Below are positions 1-4,994 of a DNA stretch of 5,240 bases, in pieces. Below the pieces are notes generated by a model. That model worked only from the letters and a program-made list of their open reading frames with translations, was not told where the DNA came from and ran no database searches. Both the position numbers and the translations under genes were made by a program. Location: the NCBI GenBank assembly GCA_003506635.1, contig DNZB01000295.1:1-5240 (forward strand). The letters run 5' to 3'. This stretch comes from Parvularcula sp. GTDB taxonomy: Bacteria; Pseudomonadota; Alphaproteobacteria; Caulobacterales; Parvularculaceae. Each line of letters starts with the position of its first letter. The first letter of the stretch is position 1.

Positions 1-111
1 CGGGATCAATCTCCCGAGCGGGGTTGCTTCGCGCGCGGATAGTTCAGGAGATGGTCCGTGGGATCGGCGGCGCTGTCCGGGGTGAGGGCGGTTTTGCAAC
101 TCCCGCACGAA

Positions 112-119
112 TTAACCAT
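112..119 (+). promoter_or_regulatory. TTAACCAT box, possible CtrA-type half site
   Basis: The octamer TTAACCAT matches a short form of the CtrA recognition sequence known from alphaproteobacteria. It lies in a locally AT-rich stretch with a GANTC site (GAGTC, 124-128) close by, the methylation target of CcrM. No second TTAA lies at the N7 spacing of a full CtrA site, and the nearest recognised gene starts more than 500 bp downstream. A chance match is quite possible. Confidence 0.2.
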
Positions 120-177
120 AACAGAGTCGCCTAATAAATGTATTGCCTCCGAAAGGCGTTGGTCCCATACTCCCCCC

Positions 178-206
178 ATCGCGCCGCCGCTGACGCCCGG
201 CGCGAT
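178..206. repeat. Perfect 9-bp inverted repeat (stem-loop)
   Basis: ATCGCGCCG at 178-186 is the exact reverse complement of CGGCGCGAT at 198-206, with an 11-base loop. The stem is mostly G and C and would fold stably in RNA from either strand. No T-run follows on the + strand, so it is not a canonical intrinsic terminator. Its role is unknown. Confidence 0.5.
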
Positions 207-421
207 CGTCATTTCTACCCGCGGCTTCGAAGACGGGTTCGTCCCTGAGAAGCGGCGGCTTTGACAAGTCTGGTTTTGCGCGCGGTTCGGTTGCTCAAGT
301 CCTCTGGCCGCGCGTGCATATGAAGATAGCTCGCTGAACTTTCGACCGGACGAGGCGGCGGGGCCGCGTTTTGTTCTTTCGAAAAGGAGGGCGATCCCGG
401 CGCCCTTCTCTGACCCCGAAA

Positions 422-435
422 AAAAGGCGCCTTTT
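422..435. repeat. 14-bp perfect palindrome AAAAGGCGCCTTTT
   Basis: This is a perfect palindrome and the first of four AAAAGGC occurrences in this intergenic stretch (422, 476, 509, 573). The copy at 509-522 is the same palindrome with one mismatch. A palindrome with no loop suits a dimeric protein binding site better than an RNA hairpin, although the flanking A and T runs resemble a weak bidirectional terminator. Confidence 0.45.
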
Positions 436-483
436 CCTGTCCGGCAAATCCGTACTTTGCGGCTCAAACCCGCGGAAAAGGCC

Positions 484-579
484 GAAAATTCGCGACGCGG
501 CCATAGGGAAAAGGCGCCGTTTGCGGCGCCGCCCCGCAAGGGAACTGGAATTTTCAGGACCCGCCCACATCGAAAAGGC
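484..579. repeat. Diverged direct repeat, two copies 64 bp apart
   Basis: Positions 484-515 and 548-579 align without gaps at 23 of 32 bases. Both begin with GAA and end with GAAAAGGC. This suggests a short degenerate tandem duplication inside the region upstream of ybgC. The identity is modest, and shared base composition may account for part of it. Confidence 0.3.
513..530. repeat. 7-bp GC-only hairpin with TTTG loop
   Basis: GGCGCCG at 513-519 pairs perfectly with CGGCGCC at 524-530 around a four-base loop. It overlaps the one-mismatch AAAAGGCGCC palindrome at 509-522, so the same DNA could form either structure. No T-run follows. Confidence 0.45.
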
Positions 580-627
580 CCCTTTCCTTCTTGCGCCAGC
601 GGCGCGGCTGGCGGAGGGAAAGGGGCC
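577..627 (+). repeat. Large composite stem-loop immediately upstream of ybgC
   Basis: The outer arms 577-587 and 617-627 are perfect 11-bp complements. Three more pairs (588-590 with 614-616, one of them G-U) continue the stem. After a three-base bulge (591-593), an inner perfect 7-bp stem (594-600 with 607-613) closes on a six-base loop. The hairpin ends 21 bases before the chosen ybgC start. Its 3' arm contains GGAGGG (613-618), the only strong Shine-Dalgarno-like sequence near that start, so the folded RNA would hide it. No T-run follows, so it is not a standard intrinsic terminator. It may control ybgC translation, mark a transcript end or processing site, or be part of a dispersed repeat. 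Confidence 0.55.
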
Positions 628-648
628 GCCGCCAGTACCCCCTCGCCG

Positions 649-1053
649 ATGCCGCCAAGCTTCGAGATCGCCGTCCGCGTCTACTACGAGGACACGGATT
701 TTTCGGGCGTTGTCTATCACGCACGCCATCTCCAGTTCTTCGAGCGCGGGCGGACAGAGGCGCTGCGGGCCTGCGGGATTTCCCACAGCGATCTCCTTGC
801 CCGGGCCGAGCCGCTCGCCTTCGCGGTTCGGCGGATGACCGTTGAATGGCTCGCCCCGGCGCGGATTGACGATCTCCTCACCGTCTCGACGGAATTTCTT
901 GAGGTCAGGGGCGCGCGGATGACGCTCGCGCAGGCGATCCGCCGCGGGGATGATCGCATCGCGACCGCGGCGGTTGAGGCGGCGGCGATGAATCTCAGTG
1001 GTCGGCCGCGCCGCCTGCCGCCGGAAATCATCGCCCGGTTCGGGCTTGGCTAG
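649..1053 (+). CDS. ybgC: YbgC-type acyl-CoA thioesterase (hotdog fold, Tol-Pal associated)
   Basis: The protein has 134 residues and belongs to the 4-hydroxybenzoyl-CoA thioesterase/YbgC family. These are cytoplasmic hotdog-fold enzymes that hydrolyse acyl-CoA thioesters and are encoded with tol-pal in most proteobacteria. The family signature lies near the N-terminus: VYYEDTDFSGVVYH at residues 11-24, with Asp17 as the expected catalytic residue and His24 in the conserved YH pair, followed by FFERGRTE. The open frame extends upstream to ATG 457, but the extra 64 residues are low-complexity Arg/Lys/Pro/Gly sequence read through the stem-loop region. ATG 649 restores the usual family length of about 134 and puts the motif where it belongs. 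There is no good Shine-Dalgarno sequence 5-12 bases before this ATG, so the exact start is less certain than the gene. The true substrate and the link to Tol-Pal function cannot be read from sequence. Confidence 0.93.
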   Translation: MPPSFEIAVRVYYEDTDFSGVVYHARHLQFFERGRTEALRACGISHSDLLARAEPLAFAVRRMTVEWLAPARIDDLLTVSTEFLEVRGARMTLAQAIRRGDDRIATAAVEAAAMNLSGRPRRLPPEIIARFGLG

Positions 1054-1329
1054 CGCGCCGGCGGAATGAGACCGGGCGCGAAACGGTCCGGCGACGATTG
1101 GGGCGCTCCTTGCCGCCAATTCGCTTTGCGGCTCTCGCGGAAGCCGCTAAGGGAGAGACAAATTAACGAGGTTTCGGGCGGCCGCGGCGCTGAACGAGGG
1201 GCGCTTGGCGCATGCAGCCGTCATGGGATCGCCGCAAACCTGTCTCAAAAGGTCGGGCGCCAAACCGCCGGGCCGACGGCAAGCCTTGGGGAAATCAAGC
1301 CAGTTCAACGCTTTAGGAATTGAGGACGC
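1054..1329. other. 276-bp gap between ybgC and tolQ
   Basis: No supported gene lies here; the short + strand open frames do not resemble known proteins. A 6-bp hairpin (1128-1133 with 1142-1147, 8-base loop) lies 75 bases after the ybgC stop and has no T-run. A lone TTAACG sits at 1163-1168. I see no convincing -35/-10 pair. The gap is long for this operon, so tolQ may have its own promoter here. Confidence 0.5.
1315..1326 (+). promoter_or_regulatory. Ribosome binding site of tolQ
   Basis: Two purine-rich cores precede the tolQ ATG: AGGA at 1315-1318, 11 bases upstream, and GAGGA at 1322-1326, only three bases upstream. Either could pair with the 16S rRNA end, and together they support the start at 1330. 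Confidence 0.5.
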
Positions 1330-2049
1330 ATGGAAACGGAAGTGGCGGTCGCGGCCGGTCAGACGCTCGGGGGCGAGTTCAGCCTTTTAAGCCTCTTCAT
1401 GAGCGCCGGGCTTGTCGTGAAAGGGGTGATGGCGATTCTCGTCATCGCCTCGATCTGGTCTTGGGCGGTCATCATCGACAAGTCGCTCCTTTTCGGAAAG
1501 CTGAAGTCGAAATCGGCAAGGTTCGAGGATGCTTTCTGGTCGGGCCGCCCGCTTGACGAATTGCACCGGAAGCTTGGCGACAAGGGCGATCATCCGATGG
1601 CGCGCGTGTTTTCGGCGGGCATGTCGGAATGGTCGCGCGCCAAGGACATCGGCCGCGCCGAAGGGCTTGTCGCCGGCGCGCGCGAGCGCATCGACAAGGT
1701 GATGAACGTCGCTGTCGCGCGCGAGCTTGAAACGGCGGAGCGCAATCTCGGCGTTCTCGCGACGATCGGATCGGCGGCGCCCTTCGTCGGCCTTCTCGGC
1801 ACCGTTTGGGGCATCATGACGGCGTTCCAGGCGATCGCCGCGACGAAGGATACGAACCTCGCCGTCGTCGCGCCCGGCATCGCTGAGGCGCTGTTTGCGA
1901 CGGCGCTCGGCCTTGTCGCCGCGATCCCGGCGGTGGTCGGCTATAACCGCTATTCGGCGGCGCTCAATTCCTATGCGGTGCGGTTGCAGGGTTTCGCGGA
2001 CGAGTTCTCCGCGATCTTGTCGCGCCAGCTTGACGAAAGGTCGCGCTGA
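1330..2049 (+). CDS. tolQ: TolQ, inner-membrane proton-channel subunit of Tol-Pal
   Basis: The 239-residue protein belongs to the MotA/TolQ/ExbB family and has the usual length. TolQ forms a pentameric ring around TolR in the inner membrane and uses the proton motive force to drive TolA. The expected three-helix layout is visible. A first membrane segment lies at about residues 20-49. A long cytoplasmic domain (about 50-140) is followed by a second segment at about 142-168, which holds the family motif GLLGTVWGIM (154-163). The third segment at about 178-203 falls within the conserved run that begins APGIAEALFATALGLVAAIP (from 181). Thr158 lies in the channel-lining part of the second segment. 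The stop codon overlaps the tolR start by one base (TGATG), which implies translational coupling and matched amounts of the two motor subunits. ExbB is the only close alternative, and the neighbours settle it as TolQ. Confidence 0.97.
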   Translation: METEVAVAAGQTLGGEFSLLSLFMSAGLVVKGVMAILVIASIWSWAVIIDKSLLFGKLKSKSARFEDAFWSGRPLDELHRKLGDKGDHPMARVFSAGMSEWSRAKDIGRAEGLVAGARERIDKVMNVAVARELETAERNLGVLATIGSAAPFVGLLGTVWGIMTAFQAIAATKDTNLAVVAPGIAEALFATALGLVAAIPAVVGYNRYSAALNSYAVRLQGFADEFSAILSRQLDERSR

Positions 2050-2486
2050 TGGGCGCGTCGGTCGGCAATGGCGGCGGACACCGGCACCGGCCGGGGCGGA
2101 CGCGCATGCTTGCGGAGATCAACGTCACGCCGCTCGTCGACGTGATGCTTGTGCTTCTCATCGTCTTCATGGTCGCCGCGCCCCTTTTGACTGTCGGCGT
2201 CGCCGTCGATCTTCCCGAAACCGCGGCGCAGCCCATTCCGGAACAAGGCGAACCCCTTACGGTGACGATCACCAAGGACGGCGCGATCTATGTGCAGGAG
2301 ACGGCGGTGACGATCGACGATCTCGTGCCGCAGCTCGAAGCGATCGCAACGGCGGGATACGACCAGCGCATCTATATCCGCGGCGATCAGGCGCGCACTT
2401 ATGGCGAGGTCGTGCGCGTGATGGGGCGGATCAACACGGCGGGCTTCCGCCGCATCGGTCTTGTCACCGACCGGGAAAACGAATGA
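2049..2486 (+). CDS. tolR: TolR, inner-membrane motor subunit of Tol-Pal
   Basis: The 145-residue protein is of the ExbD/TolR family, with one N-terminal membrane anchor and a periplasmic domain. A Gly/His/Arg-rich cytoplasmic tail (1-19) leads to the family motif EINVTPLVDVMLVLLIVFMV (23-42). Asp31 in this motif corresponds to the membrane aspartate (Asp23 in E. coli TolR) required for proton use. The periplasmic domain covers about residues 50-145 and carries the typical YIRGDQ and YGEVVRVM segments. The start is fixed by the one-base overlap with the tolQ stop. TolR sits inside the TolQ ring and couples proton flow to TolA movement. The cytoplasmic tail is slightly longer than in E. coli. 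ExbD is the alternative family name, but linkage to tolQ, tolA and tolB makes TolR the clear choice. Confidence 0.97.
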   Translation: MGASVGNGGGHRHRPGRTRMLAEINVTPLVDVMLVLLIVFMVAAPLLTVGVAVDLPETAAQPIPEQGEPLTVTITKDGAIYVQETAVTIDDLVPQLEAIATAGYDQRIYIRGDQARTYGEVVRVMGRINTAGFRRIGLVTDRENE

Positions 2487-2509
2487 CGCCAGGGACGCGG
2501 TAGAGCCCC

Positions 2510-3331
2510 ATGCGGACAGGTTTCGTTGCGTCTTTGGCTCTGCATGGCGGCGCGCTCGCGCTCGCCTTCGTGTCGCTGCCGGAATTCCTGCGCACGAAAG
2601 TCGTTGAGCAGCCCGTCATTCCGGTCGAACTGATCGAGAAGGCCGAACTCGGCAAGGTGACGAGCGTTCCCGCCGCCGCGCCCAAGCCAAAGCCCTTGCC
2701 GGAAAAAAAGCCGGAGCCGCCCGCGGAAAAGCCGCCGGAGCCGCCGAAAGCCGAAGCGAAAAACGAACCGGAGCCGAAAAAAGAGCCGCCGCCGGTCGAA
2801 CCGAAAAAAGAGCCCGAACCGAAGAAGGATCCGCCGAAAAAAGATCCGGTGAAAAAGGATCCGCCGAAAAAGCCGGACGATCTCGATCTCGACGCGCTCG
2901 CCGCGCTGATCGACAAGTCGAAAAAGGATCAACAGACGGGCGCCCCGTCGGATGCGACGGAAGAAGCTGAGCGCGCGCGCGCGGCGATCGGCGCGGGCGA
3001 GCGTCTCACCGTCACTGAAATAGACAAGATGCGCGCCGCTGTCGCGCGCTGCTGGAACGCCAGCGCCATTTTGGGCGCGCCGAACCCGGAAGCGCTCGTC
3101 GTCGAAATCGACATCGACCTCAATCGCGACGGCACGCTCGCCGGAACGCCGCGCGTCGTCAACGCGATCGAAATCAGCCTCTCCGGCAACCGCTTCTGGA
3201 AAGTCGCGGAGCAGAACGCGGTAAGGGCCGTGCAGGCCTGCCAGCCCTATGATTTCTTCGATCCGGCCCGCTATCAGGAATGGCGCGCCTTCACCCTCAA
3301 TTTCGACCCCAGCATCATGGCGGGGTTTTAA
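2510..3331 (+). CDS. tolA: TolA, TonB-like periplasm-spanning transducer
   Basis: This 273-residue protein links the TolQR motor to TolB and Pal across the periplasm. Residues 4-23 form the single membrane anchor and carry a Ser-x3-His pair (Ser8, His12), the motif by which TolA and TonB engage their motors. Residues about 53-122 are a Pro/Lys/Glu/Asp-rich linker with repeats of the type KKDPPKKDPVKKDPPKK. A short charged helical stretch follows (about 123-165), and the globular C-terminal domain covers about 166-273. That domain has two cysteines (Cys181 in RCWN, Cys244 in QACQPYDF) that could form a disulfide. E. coli TolA is longer (421 residues) and uses a long Ala/Lys-rich helix, so this linker makes the protein look TonB-like. 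The gap to tolR is 23 bp. The ribosome site is weak (AGGGA at 2491-2495, 14 bases upstream, or TAGAG at 2501-2505, four bases upstream), so coupling to tolR is likely. Confidence 0.93.
   Translation: MRTGFVASLALHGGALALAFVSLPEFLRTKVVEQPVIPVELIEKAELGKVTSVPAAAPKPKPLPEKKPEPPAEKPPEPPKAEAKNEPEPKKEPPPVEPKKEPEPKKDPPKKDPVKKDPPKKPDDLDLDALAALIDKSKKDQQTGAPSDATEEAERARAAIGAGERLTVTEIDKMRAAVARCWNASAILGAPNPEALVVEIDIDLNRDGTLAGTPRVVNAIEISLSGNRFWKVAEQNAVRAVQACQPYDFFDPARYQEWRAFTLNFDPSIMAGF
2825..2871 (+). repeat. Short direct repeat inside the tolA linker
   Basis: A 17-bp exact direct repeat occupies 2825-2841 and 2855-2871, 30 bp apart, with a related AAAAAGATCCGGTG unit between the copies. It encodes KKDPPKK-type repeats. 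The period is a whole number of codons, so gain or loss of one unit would lengthen or shorten the linker without a frameshift. Confidence 0.7.
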
Positions 3332-3333
3332 GC

Positions 3334-3374
3334 GGCGCCGCGCAGCGTGGGCGCCCTAATTCGGGCCCTCGAAT
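3334..3374 (+). repeat. Two small hairpins between tolA and tolB
   Basis: GGCGCC at 3334-3339 pairs with GGCGCC at 3350-3355 across a 10-base loop. ATTCG at 3359-3363 pairs with CGAAT at 3370-3374 across a six-base loop. No T-run follows either, so termination is unlikely. They may influence transcript stability or the relative amounts of TolA and TolB. Confidence 0.3.
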
Positions 3375-3401
3375 CGGATAGCGACTGAAGACAAGCGAAA
3401 G

Positions 3402-4733
3402 ATGAGAATGACGATGATGAAAAACGCTTATGCCGCGCTCCTCGCCCTTGTCGCCGCGCTCGGCGTTTTTTCGGCCGCGTCGGCGCGCGTCAGGATCGAC
3501 ATCACCCAGGCGAATGTCGAACCGATGCCGATCGCCGTGCCGGAATTCGTCGCCGCCGACGACGGGATGAAGACGCTGGGGCGCGACCTCACCGGCGTCA
3601 TCATGGCCGATCTCGACCGCTCGGGGCTTTTCAGCGTCATCGACCAGCGCGCCTATATCGAGCGCATCGCCAATGTGAACGTGCGCCCGCGTTTCCCCGA
3701 CTGGCGCATCATCAACGCGCAAGTCCTCGTCGTCGGCGACGTGCGCCAGACGCCCGACGGGCGCATCGAAGTGGCGACGCGCGTCTGGGACGTTTACTCG
3801 AACGAGCAACTGGGCGCCGTCTCCTTCAAGACGCCCGCCGACAACTGGCGGCGCGCTGCGCACAAGGTCGCCGATTTCGTCTACAAGTCGCTGACCGGCG
3901 AGGAAGGCTATTTCGACACCCGGGTCGTTTTCATTCACGAAACGGGGCCGAAGGAAAAGCGCAACAAGCGCCTGATGATCATGGATCAGGACGGCGCCAA
4001 TCCGGTCTTGCTGACCGACGGCCTCAACTATCAGGCGCTGACGCCGCGCTTTTCGCCGACGCAGCAGCAGATCACCTACATGGCCCTATTCGACAACAGG
4101 CCGGGGCAGGTCTATCTCTTCAACATCGAGACCGGCGAGCAAGAGCAGCTCGGCACCTTCCGCGGCATGACCTTCGCGCCGCGCTTCACGCCGGACGGCA
4201 CGCGCGTTCTGATGTCGATGGAGCGCGGCGGCAATTCCGACGTCTTCATGATGGAACTCGCGACCCGCAAGCTGACGCGGCTGACCGACAATCCCGGCAT
4301 CGACACCTCGCCGACGATGTCGCCGGACGGGCGGCGCATCGGCTTTACCTCCGATCGCGGCGGCACTGAGCAAATCTATGTGATGGGCGCCGACGGCGCG
4401 GCCCCCAAGCGCATCACCTTCGGCGAGGGACGCTACCAAACGCCGGTATGGAGCCCGCGCGGCGACCTTATCGCCTTCACCCGGCAATATCAGGGGCGTT
4501 TTTACATCGGCGTCATCCGCCCCGACGGGACGGGCGAACGGCTTCTCACCGAAAGCTATCTCGATGAAGGCCCGACCTGGTCGCCGAACGGGCGCGTTTT
4601 GATGTTCTTCCGCGAAGCCTCGCCGGGCGCGGGTCCGTCGCTGTGGTCGGTGGACCTGACGGGGCGCAATCTCCGCCGCGTCAGGACCCCCGGGGACAGT
4701 TCCGATCCCGCCTGGTCGCCGCCGCTCCCCTGA
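3402..4733 (+). CDS. tolB: TolB, periplasmic beta-propeller of Tol-Pal
   Basis: The 443-residue precursor is close to the usual TolB length. A signal peptide occupies residues 1-28, with a basic start, a hydrophobic core (about 9-23) and an AXA-type site (SAASA before Arg29). The mature N-terminus, RVRIDITQ, corresponds to the segment that binds TolA in E. coli. The alpha/beta N-terminal domain covers about residues 29-165. A propeller follows, made of repeated WD40/PD40-like strands with SP or TP turns: TPRFSP (214), APRFTPDG (259), SPTMSPDG (303), TPVWSP (347), GPTWSP (390) and DPAWSP (435). TolB shuttles between Pal and the TolA machine. In-frame ATGs lie at 3402, 3408, 3414 and 3417. The upstream region has only GAAAG-type purines (3397-3401), which would suit ATG 3408 or 3414 slightly better than 3402. 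The choice changes only the first few signal-peptide residues. Confidence 0.96.
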   Translation: MRMTMMKNAYAALLALVAALGVFSAASARVRIDITQANVEPMPIAVPEFVAADDGMKTLGRDLTGVIMADLDRSGLFSVIDQRAYIERIANVNVRPRFPDWRIINAQVLVVGDVRQTPDGRIEVATRVWDVYSNEQLGAVSFKTPADNWRRAAHKVADFVYKSLTGEEGYFDTRVVFIHETGPKEKRNKRLMIMDQDGANPVLLTDGLNYQALTPRFSPTQQQITYMALFDNRPGQVYLFNIETGEQEQLGTFRGMTFAPRFTPDGTRVLMSMERGGNSDVFMMELATRKLTRLTDNPGIDTSPTMSPDGRRIGFTSDRGGTEQIYVMGADGAAPKRITFGEGRYQTPVWSPRGDLIAFTRQYQGRFYIGVIRPDGTGERLLTESYLDEGPTWSPNGRVLMFFREASPGAGPSLWSVDLTGRNLRRVRTPGDSSDPAWSPPLP

Positions 4734-4740
4734 CGCGGCC

Positions 4741-4757
4741 CGCGATAACGCGTTTTT
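4741..4757 (+). terminator. Possible weak intrinsic terminator after tolB
   Basis: CGCG-ATAA-CGCG (4741-4752) is followed at once by five T residues (4753-4757), then CATTTT. The stem has only four pairs, so it would at best reduce read-through. It lies 7 bases after the tolB stop, where partial termination would separate pal from the upstream operon. Confidence 0.3.
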
Positions 4758-4821
4758 CATTTTGCCGCCGTACCGGTTCTGCTTGAACGCGGCCGCGGCG
4801 CACTTTACGGTCAGGATGCTG

Positions 4822-4871
4822 GGTATACCGATAGTTAATCTCGAAATATTAACTGCGGCTTGGCATACCGA
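4822..4871. promoter_or_regulatory. Operator-like inverted repeat flanked by direct repeats, upstream of pal
   Basis: AGTTAAT (4833-4839) and ATTAACT (4848-4854) form a perfect inverted repeat with an 8-base spacer, in an AT-rich patch of otherwise GC-rich DNA. On either side lies the 10-mer GG(T/C)ATACCGA at 4822-4831 and 4862-4871, exactly 40 bp apart. The first copy begins with the palindrome GGTATACC. The inverted repeat has two TTAA cores, but their spacing (10 bases) is not the seven bases of a CtrA site. The layout fits a dimeric regulator binding near a pal promoter; the regulator is unknown. Confidence 0.4.
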
Positions 4872-4884
4872 CGATTGCGGCGAC

Positions 4885-4912
4885 GGCCGGAAACGATTTC
4901 CGGTCACACCGG
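4885..4912 (+). promoter_or_regulatory. Two mutually exclusive hairpins in the presumed pal leader
   Basis: Hairpin A pairs CCGGAAA (4887-4893) with TTTCCGG (4897-4903) around a three-base loop, with a G-T and a G-C pair extending it at 4885-4886 and 4904-4905. Hairpin B pairs CCGGT (4900-4904) with ACCGG (4908-4912) around CAC. Both need bases 4900-4904, so only one can form at a time. A is clearly the more stable. No T-run follows, which argues against a classical attenuator. Confidence 0.35.
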
Positions 4913-4980
4913 CGACGCAATTCTGGATCAAATGTGGGTAATAGCGGGGCGCGCCCTGAAAGCGTCCGATGAAGGGCAGT

Positions 4981-4984
4981 GGAG
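4981..4984 (+). promoter_or_regulatory. Ribosome binding site of pal
   Basis: GGAG lies 10 bases before ATG 4995, a slightly long but acceptable spacing. It supports this start codon, which is also the one that yields a lipoprotein signal peptide. Confidence 0.55.
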
Positions 4985-4994
4985 CAGTCGACCA

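Larger units (their letters stand above)
1..648. other. Gene-free upstream region with several inverted repeats
   Basis: No reading frame here on either strand resembles a known protein, and the long open frames are the kind that GC-rich DNA gives by chance. The stretch 111-145 is noticeably richer in A and T than its surroundings and looks like intergenic or promoter DNA. A 5-bp inverted repeat (1-5 with 12-16) lies at the left edge and could be the tail of a structure belonging to an upstream gene. Stronger inverted repeats at 178-206, 422-435, 513-530 and 577-627 are listed separately. In many alphaproteobacteria the ruvCAB genes lie directly upstream of ybgC; no ruvB end is visible here. 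A diverged or very small gene cannot be excluded. Confidence 0.6.
4734..4994. other. 261-bp gap between tolB and pal with regulatory-like structure
   Basis: No gene is supported. The gap is much longer than the junctions between tolQ and tolB and holds, in order, a weak terminator-like hairpin, an AT-rich inverted repeat flanked by a direct repeat, and two overlapping hairpins. This layout suggests pal has its own promoter and possibly its own control, in addition to read-through from tolB. I could not identify an unambiguous -35/-10 pair. An alternative of TTTACG (4804-4809) with TATACC (4824-4829) is spaced too closely (14 bases) to be trusted. Confidence 0.5.

Noticed and set aside
6..119. 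Minus-strand 37-codon frame beginning MVNSCGSC with fairly GC-rich third positions
   Set aside because: It has no ribosome site at a usable distance and no recognised homology, and its start falls in AT-rich intergenic-like DNA. The longer minus-strand frame that contains it (to 539) runs through the inverted repeats and looks like chance.
58..264. Plus-strand 68-codon frame
   Set aside because: It matches no known family, crosses the 178-206 inverted repeat, and uses AT-rich rare codons in the middle. Nothing supports translation.
261..290. TTGACA at 261-266 as a sigma-70 -35 element
   Set aside because: No TATAAT-like hexamer occurs 16-18 bases downstream; the sequence there is GC-rich.
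295..1119. Long minus-strand frame of 274 codons
   Set aside because: It lies antisense to ybgC and to the repeat cluster. The protein is Arg/Gly/Pro-rich low complexity, as is typical of the complement of a GC-rich gene.
1178..1190. 13-mer GCGGCCGCGGCGC shared with 4789-4801
   Set aside because: It is pure G and C, with no similarity in the flanks. In DNA of this composition it is likely coincidence.
1066..1323. Plus-strand 85-codon frame in the ybgC-tolQ gap
   Set aside because: The product is Arg/Gly/Ala-rich without any recognisable domain and has no ribosome site. It spans the hairpin at 1128-1147. An ordinary noncoding gap explains it as well.
1895..2503. Arg-rich plus-strand frame across the tolQ-tolR junction
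   Set aside because: It is an out-of-frame shadow of tolQ and tolR, whose own frames carry clear family motifs.
4835..4853. Full CtrA site (TTAA-N7-TTAAC) upstream of pal
   Set aside because: The two TTAA cores are separated by 10 bases, not seven, so the consensus is not met. The perfect dyad symmetry also differs from the direct arrangement of CtrA sites.
4086..4931. 281-codon minus-strand frame opposite the tolB 3' end and the tolB-pal gap
   Set aside because: It is antisense to the well-conserved TolB propeller, and its sequence is a compositional shadow with no recognisable domain.
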